NCBI GenBank assembly: GCA_001598975.1
Contig: BBXU01000703.1
Span: forward strand, 1 to 16,126
Source of the DNA: Parachlorella kessleri
Lineage: Eukaryota; Chlorophyta; Trebouxiophyceae; Chlorellales; Chlorellaceae
Reading direction: 5' to 3'
DNA length: 16,126 nt
Made by a program: the position numbers and the translations under genes. The notes beneath the pieces were generated by a model. The model saw only the letters and a program-made list of their open reading frames with translations, was not told the origin of the DNA and did no database searches. Positions 1 through 9,124 of this stretch are shown here, piece after piece (the stretch's first letter is position 1; each line of letters begins with the position of its first letter).

Positions 1-7
1 TGCTCAC

Positions 8-3000
8 ATTGTGGCCATCAATGATCTCTGGCATGATGTCGTACTTCCAGGAGGGGTCCTTCAGGTCGTACAGCTTGCGCACGTCCGCGTTGTACACGCC
101 CGCGCCGCCTTGCTCCTCCTGCAAAGTGAGTCGGGGAAACGCAGGTATACATGTCTTGTCTCTTCGTCAGCATCGAGTTGTTCTTTGGAGGCTGAGGAGC
201 CAGCCAGGGGGGGAAATCAAACGTATGCTTGGCACAGGAGCAGACCGGCTTTACGGTGCATCTAGAATGCCTGCAGCAAGCCCTGCACGCGCGGCCCTAC
301 GCCACCGCCGACTACATGCTGCAGCACCAAAGCATGGAGTACATGCCCCCCATGGGCTGTTCCTCTGCCACATTCACCATGCCCTCCCAGCCGGTCTCTG
401 GCACATCGTGCTCATACTCTGCACCAGCTCCAGCCCACCTACACACCCCGCAGCTTCTTTTCAACCGCCCCACAAAATTTCCGCCACACTCACGCTTGCT
501 ACGCACTTAGCAGTGGGCAGAAGGCGCAAGCGGCGCCACGGTATGATGCAAAAGGTTGTCAGCCCGACACAACCACCAACCTGCAGCTCCTTCTCGGTCC
601 TGCGCTTGTCGCCCGCATCCCTGCGCGCCCGCGCCGCCTCCACGCCGGGCGGGATGACGGGCGGCCGCGCCAGGTTGTCGCGCGCTTTGGGCACAGCCAC
701 GTGGATGCGGTTCACCACGTCGCTCACGCGCTTGCCCTGCACGCACGGCAAGTGAGCCTGGCTTGGTGCCCAGGAGGAGGGCCGCGCCGAGCCGACAGCC
801 GGCGTGAGTTCCCATATCGCTCACTCAACATGGGTCCGCACGGCACACTGGTGGATGCATACCGGCCGCCCCGCCGTTCCTGCCCTGTGCCCCAGGCAGC
901 ATGCTCCACGCACACACGCACAGGCACACAACCAGGCAACCCCCCGGCCGCAAACAGGCCTTGCATCTCAGCAGCGGTGCACGCGGCCCGCCCTGCGTGC
1001 CCCGGACCTCCCCCCAGTCTCTCGCTCCGTCTCTGCTACAGGGACTGACACAGGATGGCCCCCGTCACGCCGCCACCTCCCCTCCTACTGCCACACAGCC
1101 GCGACCGCACAAAAACTCAACGCACACACGTTGCAACACACCTTGAGCTTAATCTCCACGCTGCCATCCACCCACAATTTCGAACAAACCAGCTGCCGGG
1201 ATCCCCAGTATGAAAGCGCACCTTAAGCTTAATCTCCACGCGGCTGTTCAGCAGCCTGTCGCAGGCCACCTGCTTCACGGCGCCCACGCCTTCCTCGGTC
1301 AGCGTGCTCATCGTGACCAGCGCGGTCTCAGCATCCCCGCCAGCATCCCCCGCCATCACGCCTGCACACACAGCCACACCAGCAGGGACCGCGATGTTGG
1401 GCCCTACTTCGTCCCAGCAACCTTGTTTGCATGCTTATGGCATCGTACCACTGCTGCTCCACACGCACGTATGTCCCCAGCACTGCATATCTGACTGCCG
1501 AGGGAGAGGCATGCAGCAGCAAGCGCGAGTTGGGGCCCTGCCGCCACCCGCAAGCAGGCTCACGCCTGAAGGAGTTACTGGATCTGCGCCTCCACGATGC
1601 TCAGCACGCCACGTCACCCACCGTCCGCCCTGTGAGCACTTCTTTGGCTACCACTCACCCCCGCTGGAGATCTTGAGCGCCTCCGTCGCCATCGCCTCCA
1701 CTAAGGCCCTGTCCTCGGGGCCCAGCGCCTCCAGCTTCACCACGTCTGTCTTGTTGGCCACAATGAGCACCTGCAGCAGCAGGGCCGACCGCCAGGGACG
1801 GGACGATGACTAAGGCTTGACAGAGCCCAGGTGGAAGAGGGTGGTGGCCACCGCCAGATGGATGGAATGATGTGCCCAGGCTAGTTCACTTGCACTCGCG
1901 ACCATCTTGATCCCAAGCCGCTCAACAATCCCTACAGTGACCTCCATCAGCAAGCTGGCCGGCACCCTGCCCTGCCTTGAGCCAACTTGGGTCCCCGCCT
2001 CCCCCCCTCCCCCAGCCGTTGCCCCCGGCCCCCGCCCCCGCCACCGCTGCGGCCCTTGCACCCACCGGCTTGTTGGCAAAGAGGGGCTTGATGGAGTGGA
2101 AGAGCGCGGCCTGCTGCTTGAGCGAGTAGCCACACTGCTCAGAGATGTCTATTACGTACAGCACAGCGGCGCGCAGGTGCGCCAGCGCTGTAATACTCTG
2201 CAGGGGCACCACAGCATGGCCACAGTTCGCGGGAGCCCTCGTGCTTGACGTGCCCAAAACCTGAATGCCCTCCCCATCCCTAACACCTAGCTGGGCCCAG
2301 AATGGCACACTGGGCTGTCAGCGGCAGAGCCCGACCCCTGCAACATCCGGCAGGCAGTCGCCCCCGGCTGCCCCGCTGCCCCGCTCCTAAACCCACAGCA
2401 ATATTGGCGGTGAGAGCTCCCAACCCCCTCTGGCGCTCCCACACCCTGCCGCAGCCTCCTGACGGCGCCTCAAGCCCGGGGTATCCAGGTGGGTATCTAA
2501 AGGTATCCCCGCCGCACCTGCATCTCAATGGTGTTGCGCTCCTCCAGCGGCCGGTCCAGGATGCCGGGCGTGTCTATGACCTGCCAGCGCAGGTACTTGT
2601 AGTCGGTGTGGCCCACGTACAGCGACTTGGTGGTGAAGGCGTACGGCTGCACCTCCACGTCAGCGCGCGTCACTGCACAGCGCAGCGGGCACAGCACCGT
2701 GCCCAGGGTTTCTACACGCGTGAGGGGCTGCCAGGCTGCTCTGTCGTCGGCCACAAACGCCTGTTGCTCCAGATTCAGCGCGTCAGGTGGGCGGGCCAAG
2801 CCGCAGCACATGCTGTGCCAGCCAGGCCCAGGTTGAAGGCAGCCATAGGCACAGCCCCTGTTGACCAGGCCCATGTTTGCACTACAGGGAAACACACACA
2901 AACCTTGGCCCAGACTTCAGGACTTGCCCACACTAAGGGGCGGCCCCGCCTGCACGCCTCATCCTGGCGACAATCGATCCACTGAGTAGCTGCATCACCC

Positions 3001-5167
3001 AACAGACTCCAGCCACTCCCCGGGCCGGTCAGCGGCTCACCCTTGTTCATGAATGACGACTTGCCGACGTTGGGGTAGCCGCAAACCAGCAGCGTGCGGG
3101 TGTTGGGGTCGATGGAGGGCAGGCGGCTCATGTGCTGCCGCACCTGCTCCAGGTACGCCAGGGACGGCCCCTGCCGCTTCATCAGCGTGCACATGCGGCC
3201 CTGCAGGAGGAGGTGGGGGGGGCGGTGTTCATGTGGCCCCGGCCCCTCGGCCCACTGCTCCATGCTTGAGCAGCCGCAGACTTGCGCGCTGATCGCGGCC
3301 CAGTGCTGGTTACTGACTGTTTCGCTGGGAGGACCGGGGGTAGACATTCACCCAGCCCCCACTGCGCCAAGCCCCCACCGTCACACTGCACTGCTGGTTC
3401 CGCCTGCTGGTCACACCCGCCGCCGCCGCCTCCCGCCACAAAACAAGGCGTCTGTCGTGCGCCTTTCAGCCTGGCCTGCCTGCCTGCCTGCCTGCCTGCA
3501 CGCCTTTCTGCTTGGCCGGCCGGCCGGCCTGCCTGCCTGGGACACACGCTGGCAAGTACACACGTCCTTGGCATGCAGCACGAGGGGTCGCAACACTGTG
3601 CTGGCATGCAGCCAACGGGGAAGCAGGGGAGCTACGTAGCTGTCCAGCAACGAGGGGTGGGGGGGGGGTGACTCACCATGGCCGCGCGCTTAAGCTGCTT
3701 GCAGCGGTACAGCGAGTCGCCATACTTTAGCAGGCGCACATAATCTGCGGGGCGGGTGACACAAAGCCATGCCACTCAGCAGCGTCAGTTCTTGCCCTGC
3801 CACCCTCTCTTCTGTGACAGGCCGCCTCCAGCAAGCCAACAACATGCATGCCATGCCAAAGAGCCGAGTGCACCAGTGGGCTGCATCCCCCAGGCGGCTC
3901 ATGGCAGCGCACACAGCCACGCCCGCCAAGGGCCCGGTGCAGAGCGTTGGCCGAGGGGCGCTGCTCACCCTGCGAGATCTTGTCGATCAAGTTGCGTGCC
4001 GTGTTGAGCTGCCCCAGCGCCAGCTTGTAGTGGTCCTGCAGCAGCAGGCGCGCAGCGGGGTCAGATCTGTGCCCCTCAAAACCCCACTCGCCCCACCGTC
4101 AGCACCCTCAACCAGGTTTTCACAAGTCCAGTTACGGAGAATGCCTTGGCTCGCACTCCCAGGCATTTGCCAGGGACTGCCCGAGCGCGGCTGTGTCCCA
4201 CCTCAGCTTGAAACCAGGGCACGGGGGGCTGCTACTTGCCACGCCTTGCTCGGCGACCGCACGCCCCACCCCCATCCGCTCCTATCCCCACACCACTCCC
4301 ACAGCATCCAAAGCTCTTGCACAGCAACCCTTACACCAAGCTTCATTTAGGCAGGCTAGGAGCTGAGCCACCTTACCAACTAAGCCACATACGCCTCGGC
4401 TACAAGCTTATCCTGTCCAGAGACCCACCAATACAGTGCGCCAAGGCAATGGGGGACTGTGTGCCAAGACAGGAAAAGACCAAAGCCACCCTGGTGTACA
4501 CCTGTTTCCCCACACCCATCTTTCCGGCCGGCAACAAAGAGATGGACGCCATTAGCCTCAAGGACCCCGGCTACACACATCCAGGGACATCCAGCGACAC
4601 GCCAGGCCCAGCAGGCACACCTTGTCATAAAGCACGTTCATGAGGTCGGCATAGAAGGGGTGGATGTCGTCGACCTTGGGGAAGTCGTCCAGGATCTTGC
4701 TCAGCTTCTCGTGCCAGCTCTGCTGCGTGTACTTGACCTTGCGCATGTAGAATTGGCGGATGCGCTGGATGGACCACCCTGGCAGCAAGCAGCACACAGA
4801 GCAGGTTTCAGGCAGCCGGCTGTGGCACTCCAAACGCCTGGCAGCAACACACAAAGCAGGCTGTAGCACCCCGGCGGCCCGACAAGACACAGCATCTCCG
4901 ACTGGCATGCACGCTTTGCTGGCAGCTGGCCGGGTGGGCTATGGCTCGAGACACCGCCAACCGGCAGTGGCTACCGGTAATGTCAGCAGAAGCGTGGCTG
5001 CTGTCACGATACTAGGAGGAGCTATTCAATCCCAGCCTGAGCTTCCCACCGTGCCTACCATCGTGCACCACAGTAGGCGTCTGCCGCTGGGTCTTCGACA
5101 GGACAATGTCGACAAAGTCCTTCGCTGTGGGAACCACCCCAATAGACTTGAAGTTGTATGTCGGCAT
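8..5167 (-). CDS. NOG1: Nucleolar GTP-binding protein 1 (NOG1/GTPBP4), 11 exons visible, 3' end outside window
   Basis: NOG1 is a GTPase that joins pre-60S ribosomal particles in the nucleolus and is needed for late large-subunit assembly. Exons on the minus strand: 5167-5059, 4778-4621, 4035-3969, 3744-3677, 3200-3041, 2672-2518, 2197-2066, 1770-1659, 1361-1222, 736-581, 118-8. All junctions are GT-AG and the phases join to give 456 codons without a stop. The start at 5167 gives [13 protein letters not shown], the family's conserved N-terminus; in-frame ATGs further upstream (5344, 5314) would add unrelated sequence. Residues 1-165 form the helical N-terminal region ([38 protein letters not shown]). 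The GTPase domain shows G1 GYPNVGKSS (175-183, Lys181), G3 DTPG (221-224), G4 NKTD (289-292) and STLTEEG (339-345) near the G5 position. [10 protein letters not shown] and the final MPEIIDGHN match the family downstream of the G domain. A Gly/Ala/Asp-rich insert lies at about 318-333. The C-terminal NOGCT-type region is not in the window. It is divergent from the IF3 gene. Identity is certain; exon 8/9 borders are the least constrained. Confidence 0.95.
1139..1243 (-). repeat. Duplicated exon-end plus splice-donor segment in NOG1 intron 9
   Basis: The last bases of NOG1 exon 9 with its GT donor (1219-1243 on the plus strand) recur at 1139-1163 inside the following intron, 23 of 25 positions identical, 80 nt apart. 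Read on the minus strand, both copies encode VEIKLK followed by a GTG donor; the difference inside that block is CTT versus CTC, both Leu. Using the downstream donor would add 80 nt and shift the frame, so the upstream one must be the productive site. Confidence 0.85.
1993..2039 (-). other. G-run tract in NOG1 intron 7, possible RNA G-quadruplex
   Basis: The plus strand carries consecutive C runs (1993-1996, 2001-2007, 2009-2013, 2022-2026, 2029-2033, 2035-2039), so the NOG1 pre-mRNA has at least six runs of four or more G within 47 nt. This is ample for a quadruplex and sits about 25 nt inside the intron from its donor at 2065. Folding is inferred, not shown. Confidence 0.5.
3475..3540. repeat. 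CCTG / GGCC microsatellite in NOG1 intron 4
   Basis: Six copies of CCTG (3475-3498) are followed, after a short spacer, by four copies of GGCC (3514-3529) and more CCTG units to 3540. The tract lies inside NOG1 intron 4 (3201-3676) and accounts for the repetitive Pro/Ala/Cys translations here. It is likely length-variable. Confidence 0.9.
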
Positions 5168-5933
5168 GGCTGCGCTGTGACTGCCTGCTGCTTGTTGGCC
5201 GCTGTGTGAGAAGCACCGTTGACACTTGCCGCTGGTCACGCTTTGCTGTCTACGGCGACCCCTGCCGCTGCTATGGTAAGAGGGCTGATAACCTCCCTGT
5301 TTAAGGTCCTGCATGGGAGTGCAGCTCAAGTGCAGGCTCAGCAAGTGCAGCGCAGATGCGATAGGGCTCAGGCACTGATAGTGCCCTTAAATCGCATCCA
5401 GTCCACACGGAAGACACAAACGAAGGAGCAACCACGTTGCCCAACACGCTGCATGGCACTACACATGCATGAGCAAGCATAGCTCTGTGACCGGCATAAT
5501 ACGGAGCAGCAAGCGCAAGAGGCAACTAATATTCCAGATGCACAGCGATTGGGTCGAGACTCACAAGGCAGTGCCACCTCGATGAGAGCAAAGGCCAGCT
5601 TTGTATCTGGCCTTTGGACGTCTCCAGACTTGGAGGACGCGCCTAGAAGAGGGGGAGCCTGGCGCAGGGGCCGCCAAAGAAGTGCCTGCCAGCCTGGCCC
5701 CAGCTGGCAAGTCCCGCCAGAGGATAGTCTGCTGGGGCTGGCCGGACAACTGCTGAGCTTCTGCTCTGGTCAATTTGGAATTGCGTTCTATTCAAGCAAG
5801 AGGAATACAGAGGAAGTGGGTGTCACTGCTGCTCTCCATTACCTTCCTGATTTAGTTCTTAGCCAGGCAATCGAAGTGTTTTATCTGGCTGTACTGAGTC
5901 TTGTACACAGTTGAAGCTTGATTGGAGCCCCAC
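5168..5933. promoter_or_regulatory. Divergent intergenic region between NOG1 and IF3
   Basis: These 766 bp separate the NOG1 start codon (minus, 5167) from the predicted IF3 start (plus, 5934), so both 5' UTRs and promoters should lie here or overlap it. I see no clear TATA box near either start. A perfect 9-bp inverted repeat with an 8-nt loop lies at 5590-5615. A plus-strand open stretch (start about 5549, stop about 5914) ends just before the IF3 ATG; it resembles no known protein and could only be an upstream ORF if transcription starts that far out. No other gene is supported. Confidence 0.6.
5590..5615. repeat. Perfect 9-bp inverted repeat in the divergent promoter region
   Basis: AAAGGCCAG at 5590-5598 is followed by an 8-nt spacer and its exact reverse complement CTGGCCTTT at 5607-5615. 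It lies about 425 bp upstream of NOG1 and 320 bp upstream of IF3. It could be a protein-binding dyad or, if transcribed, a 5' UTR hairpin. There is no direct evidence of function. Confidence 0.6.
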
Positions 5934-8814
5934 ATGACGTCCTTGCTAAAGACACGCCCAGTGGGCTGCTGCCTTGGGCAGAGGAGACCAGTGTTCGCCT
6001 TCAAGGCCGCCAATCTCGTACACCAGAGGGCGCTGAGGTTGCAGGCAAGTGGGCCCAGGCGCTTGATGCTTGTTAGCGACGGGTGGCCAAGCTTGCACCA
6101 CTGCTTTTCCCAGTGCAGCCCGAGATCCTCCTTTTGTATATGGGCGCACACACTTATACACTTATGTATGAAGCCTTCGTAAGCATACACATAGGGTAAT
6201 CGTATATCGTATATGTTATATATAAACTGTCATTTTGCGAAGATGCTCCTTTTTGGTGCTCATCGGGTTTCCAAGGAGGGTTTGGACACCCTTTGTCTGT
6301 CTGACAGGTGCTGTATGCGACTCCCGAAGGCCAGCAGCAGCAGCAAGGCCCACCACAGCAACGACCGGGCGGCGGCGCTGGTGGCGGCTACAGGCAAGGC
6401 CAAGGGGCCGGTGGCGGCGGCTCGTTCCGGCCGGGCCCGGGCGGCGGTGGTGGCGGTTCTTATAGGCCGGGCCCGGGCGGCGGCAGCGGCGGGTCGTACA
6501 GGCCGGGCCAGGGCGGCGGCACCGGGGGGCCCTACAGGTCAAACCAGGGAGGCGGCGGCCCTGGCGGTGCCTTTCGACCGGGCGGCGGCGGCGGCGGCGC
6601 CTTCAGGACGAGCCAGGGCATCGGTGTGCGCACTGTGCCCCGGCCTGGGCCTGGCGGCGGCGCAGCTTCCTCAGACGAGGACAGCTATGGTGGTGGCAGG
6701 AGGCGTTACGGCGGCGACCGGCGGGGCGGCCGGCGGGGCGCGAACGAGACGCTTGTGCCCATCAACACGGCTATCAGGTGGGGGTAGCAGTGCAGCAGGG
6801 GCCGTAGGGCGGCGCCCTGTTATTTGACTGCCAGCCCAGCCAGTGCACAGCTGTGCAGGCTACATGCTAGCACCTGATTGCCTGGCTTACCCGGGTCGTG
6901 CACTGCCGTCATATGGCGGCGAGGGTTACCTACTGTATGTTTTTCTGTGCCGGGAGCGGGGCAACACAGGCACAGCAGCGCTGCGGGCAGGCAGCTGCAC
7001 CCCGGACTTTGGGATATCGCGCTGGGCCCCCAACTCCGTTGATGCTGTCACCCTTGATGATGAATAACACAGTAGCATTGTGAATGGTGTGCAGGGCTAC
7101 TGAGGTGCGTGTGATCGGCGAGGACAAGGAGCAGAAGGGCGTGATGTCGCTCACTGTGGCGCTGGACATGGCCAAGGACCTGGAGGTGGATCTGGTGCTG
7201 GTGGTACCAGATGCCTCCCCGCCCGTGTGCAGGCAAGTCTCTCGCCTGCCTGCCTCGTGGTGCCCTCCCCGGCCGGGGCGCACCCGTGCCCTTGCTTGTG
7301 TGTGCCGCCCTCCCTGTGTGCTTATATCTCTGGTGCGGGGGTGCGTTTGCTGAGGGCACGGCTCGTGACTGTACAGCAGACAGCAAGGTGTCTTGTGTGT
7401 GGTTGAAATAACCCCGAATCATCAGGCCAGAAGCATACATGCTGGAGCTCAGAGCTTGTGATGAGGCCGGCGTGGGTGCAGGCTGATCCAGTACAGCAAG
7501 TACAAGTACGAGCTGGACAAGGCGGACAAGGACAAAAAGAAAGCGCAGCGAGAAAGCAGGTGGGTTCCCCGTCCCCCGGTTGCTCAGCAGCGGGTCGGCG
7601 GCTTGGTCGAGCCTCTCGACAGGCTGATGGCGAGTGGGAAGGTGGTGAAGAGGAAGAAGACTGGTTCTGTCCAACAGTCCTGGGACGACAGTTGAACTTA
7701 GCATGAGCCCAGTGAAAGGAGGTGCTTTAGTGGGGCGTTACCAGGGCCGGGCACCATGCATGGCTCTGCACAAGTGCTTCTCCCACATGGCGGTGTCTCC
7801 CCGTTTGTCCCGCACGAACACATTTTCGTCTCAGACCGACCCAAGAGCGGCGAGCATGTTGGCGGGTGGCTGCCATGACCCATGTTCTGGGGCGGGGTGC
7901 CGAGGGTTGGAGCCAGCGGGTGCGACCCGTGTAGCAAGGCACCACGGCACCTGCACAATGGGTGCGTAGTAGCCATACATCAGCCAAGGCCGCTCCCTTC
8001 GTGCCACCGGCGCAGGATTGACACCAAGGAGCTGAAGCTGCGGCCCAACACCGACACGCACGACTACGAGGTCAAGGTGCGCCAGGCCCAGAAGTTCCTG
8101 TCCAAGGGCGACCGCGTCAAGGTCACGCTGCAGTTCAAGGGCCGCGAGATGGAGCACAACCAAGTCGGCAAGGACATGTTCGCGGTGAGTGCCAAGGGGG
8201 CGGCGTGCAGGCAGGCAGGACCTGGACCCGGCGGAAGGGAAGGGGGGGACAGAGCCGACGGAGCTTGAAAGTGGCATTGTTTAAGCTGTATGTCATGATT
8301 TGGAAGGGCAGTCAGTAGCCGGGTAGCAGCTGGGAGTAGGTGTACCCCAGTCCCATCTTTTCATTTGCCCTGGCACCGGTTGTGCAACCTAGGGTGTCGG
8401 TGGAGCAGGTTGCAGGCATGTACCTTTGCTTGCTTGGCTGGAGAGCTGCGTTTACTTTGCTTTCACACGCCCAGCTTGACAGAAGGCTCTAAAGGCAGCC
8501 GTGGGTTTGCTAACATCGCCTCGCCTTAACCCTGCTCCCGCGCGCACACCGAGTCACGCATGTCGTGTGTGGCTGGCTTGGTTGCTTTTGGTCAATGTGG
8601 CAAGTAAGTGCCAACACAGGCAGCTTGCTAGCTGTTGCTGTAGGGCCGGGTGCAGGCAGTTCCCCAGTGTCCACTGTATACTCACTGCCTCCCCTCCTTG
8701 CTGCAGCGGCTGGTGCAAGACCTGGGCCCGGAGGCGGTGGTGGAGCAGCCCCCCGCCTTCCAGGGCCGGAGCATGAACATGACCCTCGCGCCCAAGAAAG
8801 CTACAGTCGTGTGA
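5934..8814 (+). CDS. IF3: Organellar (probably chloroplast) translation initiation factor IF-3 with Gly-rich N-terminal extension, 6 exons
   Basis: IF3 binds the small subunit of bacterial-type ribosomes, checks start-codon pairing and keeps subunits apart. Exons: 5934-6044, 6308-6777, 7095-7232, 7482-7559, 8016-8184, 8707-8814 (TGA 8812-8814), giving 357 residues in perfect phase. Residues 1-37 ([13 protein letters not shown]...) are rich in Ser/Thr/Arg/Ala with no acidic residue, as in organelle presequences. Residues about 57-155 are Gly-rich with a 12-residue F/Y-R repeat; SSDEDS (158-163) and an Arg/Gly stretch (165-181) follow. The IF3 core begins at [15 protein letters not shown] (about 188), with PPVCR (236-240) closing the N-domain, a charged Lys-rich linker (247-266), and a C-domain with [39 protein letters not shown] (306-317) and the terminal MTLAPKK. 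The core is about 170 residues, near the bacterial 180, so roughly half the protein is extension. Introns 1 and 3 have GC donors. The cyanobacteria-like core favours chloroplast over mitochondrion, but targeting is inferred. Exon 1 rests on phase, splice consensus and presequence character only. Confidence 0.92.
6045..6307 (+). other. GC-AG intron 1 of the IF3 gene
   Basis: The donor reads CAG|GCAAGT, the strongest form of a GC donor, and the acceptor is CTGTCTGACAG at 6307. The joint is phase 0 between Gln37 and Val38. Nearby GT dinucleotides do not restore the IF3 frame with a good donor. The intron also holds an AT-rich TATATAAA-containing stretch at 6216-6226. Confidence 0.7.
6216..6226 (+). 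promoter_or_regulatory. TATA-like AT-rich element inside IF3 intron 1
   Basis: TTATATATAAA stands out in an otherwise GC-rich locus and sits about 90 nt upstream of IF3 exon 2, preceded by alternating CGTATAT units (6201-6212). If it is a promoter, a transcript starting here would skip the presequence exon. The next ATG (6243) is not in the IF3 frame, so it would not obviously give a shorter protein. It may simply be an AT-rich intron signal. Confidence 0.25.
6389..6610 (+). repeat. In-frame coding minisatellite: 12-residue aromatic-Arg-Gly repeat in IF3
   Basis: Within IF3 exon 2, F/Y-R pairs recur at residues 65, 77, 89, 101 and 113 with an exact 12-residue (36-nt) period, then at 126 and 136 with looser spacing. 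The best-kept units read S-(F/Y)-R-P-G-(P/Q)-G-G-G. The DNA is GGC-rich and typical of expansion by slippage or unequal exchange. Aromatic/Arg/Gly repeats in other proteins often mediate RNA binding or self-association; that role here is inference. Confidence 0.9.
7233..7481 (+). other. GC-AG intron 3 of the IF3 gene
   Basis: The conserved PPVCR motif is split as TGC AG|GCAAGT at 7231-7238, joining to GTGCAG|G CTG ATC at 7481-7485, which restores Arg240 and continues [10 protein letters not shown] as expected for IF3. The nearest GT, four bases downstream, would break the frame. Protein conservation on both sides makes this the best supported of the GC donors. Confidence 0.9.
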
Positions 8815-8938
8815 GATGTGGGGGTGCTGCCCCAGGGCCACTGTGCCGGCTTTCTGGCGATTTATCTAGCTTTTGCCTTTTTTCGCTGTCCCGGGCGAGG
8901 TGTCGCGGGCACCTGGTGCATTGGTGGCACGGGGGTTA

Positions 8939-9124
8939 GGCATGGGGCCCGCTGCCTGGGGCTACCGGTCCCTTGTGGGTGACCCTGTGAGGTGGTGGCA
9001 AGTAGTGCGTAGTGATACTTATAGCTGTTATGGCATGGGGCCCGCTGCCTGGGGCTACCGGTCCCTTGTGGGTGACCCTGTGAGGTGGTGGCAAGTAGTG
9101 CGTAGTGATGCTTATAGCTGTTAT
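8939..9124. repeat. 93-bp tandem direct duplication downstream of IF3
   Basis: The segment 8939-9031 is repeated immediately at 9032-9124 with one difference (A at 9017, G at 9110), so 92 of 93 positions match. It starts 125 bp after the IF3 stop codon, probably in the 3' UTR. The unit length is a multiple of three and both copies stay open in one plus-strand frame, but nothing indicates translation. The near identity points to a recent event or recent homogenisation. Confidence 0.97.

Noticed and set aside
9..755. 248-codon plus-strand open frame opposite NOG1
   Set aside because: It is antisense to NOG1 exons 10-11 and intron 10, has no recognisable domain, and reflects the low stop density of GC-rich sequence.
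2302..2985. 227-codon plus-strand open frame
   Set aside because: Antisense to NOG1 exon 6 and its flanking introns; the minus strand there carries the conserved GTPase sequence with correct splice sites.
3769..4350. 193-codon plus-strand open frame
   Set aside because: Overlaps NOG1 exon 3 on the other strand and is mostly intron sequence; no protein family recognised.
5168..5344. Longer NOG1 start at 5344 or 5314 (in frame, no stop)
   Set aside because: The family's conserved N-terminus begins at MPTYNFK (5167); the upstream 59 residues are unlike any NOG1.
5549..5914. 121-codon plus-strand frame before IF3 as a possible first exon or separate gene
   Set aside because: No donor joins it to IF3 exon 2 in frame better than the 5934 exon, and it resembles no protein; at most an upstream ORF.
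7054..7103. Intronic C/D-box snoRNA in IF3 intron 2 (ATGATGA at 7055-7061 and CTGA near 7100)
   Set aside because: The D-like CTGA falls in exon 3 and the spacing is too short; no terminal stem.
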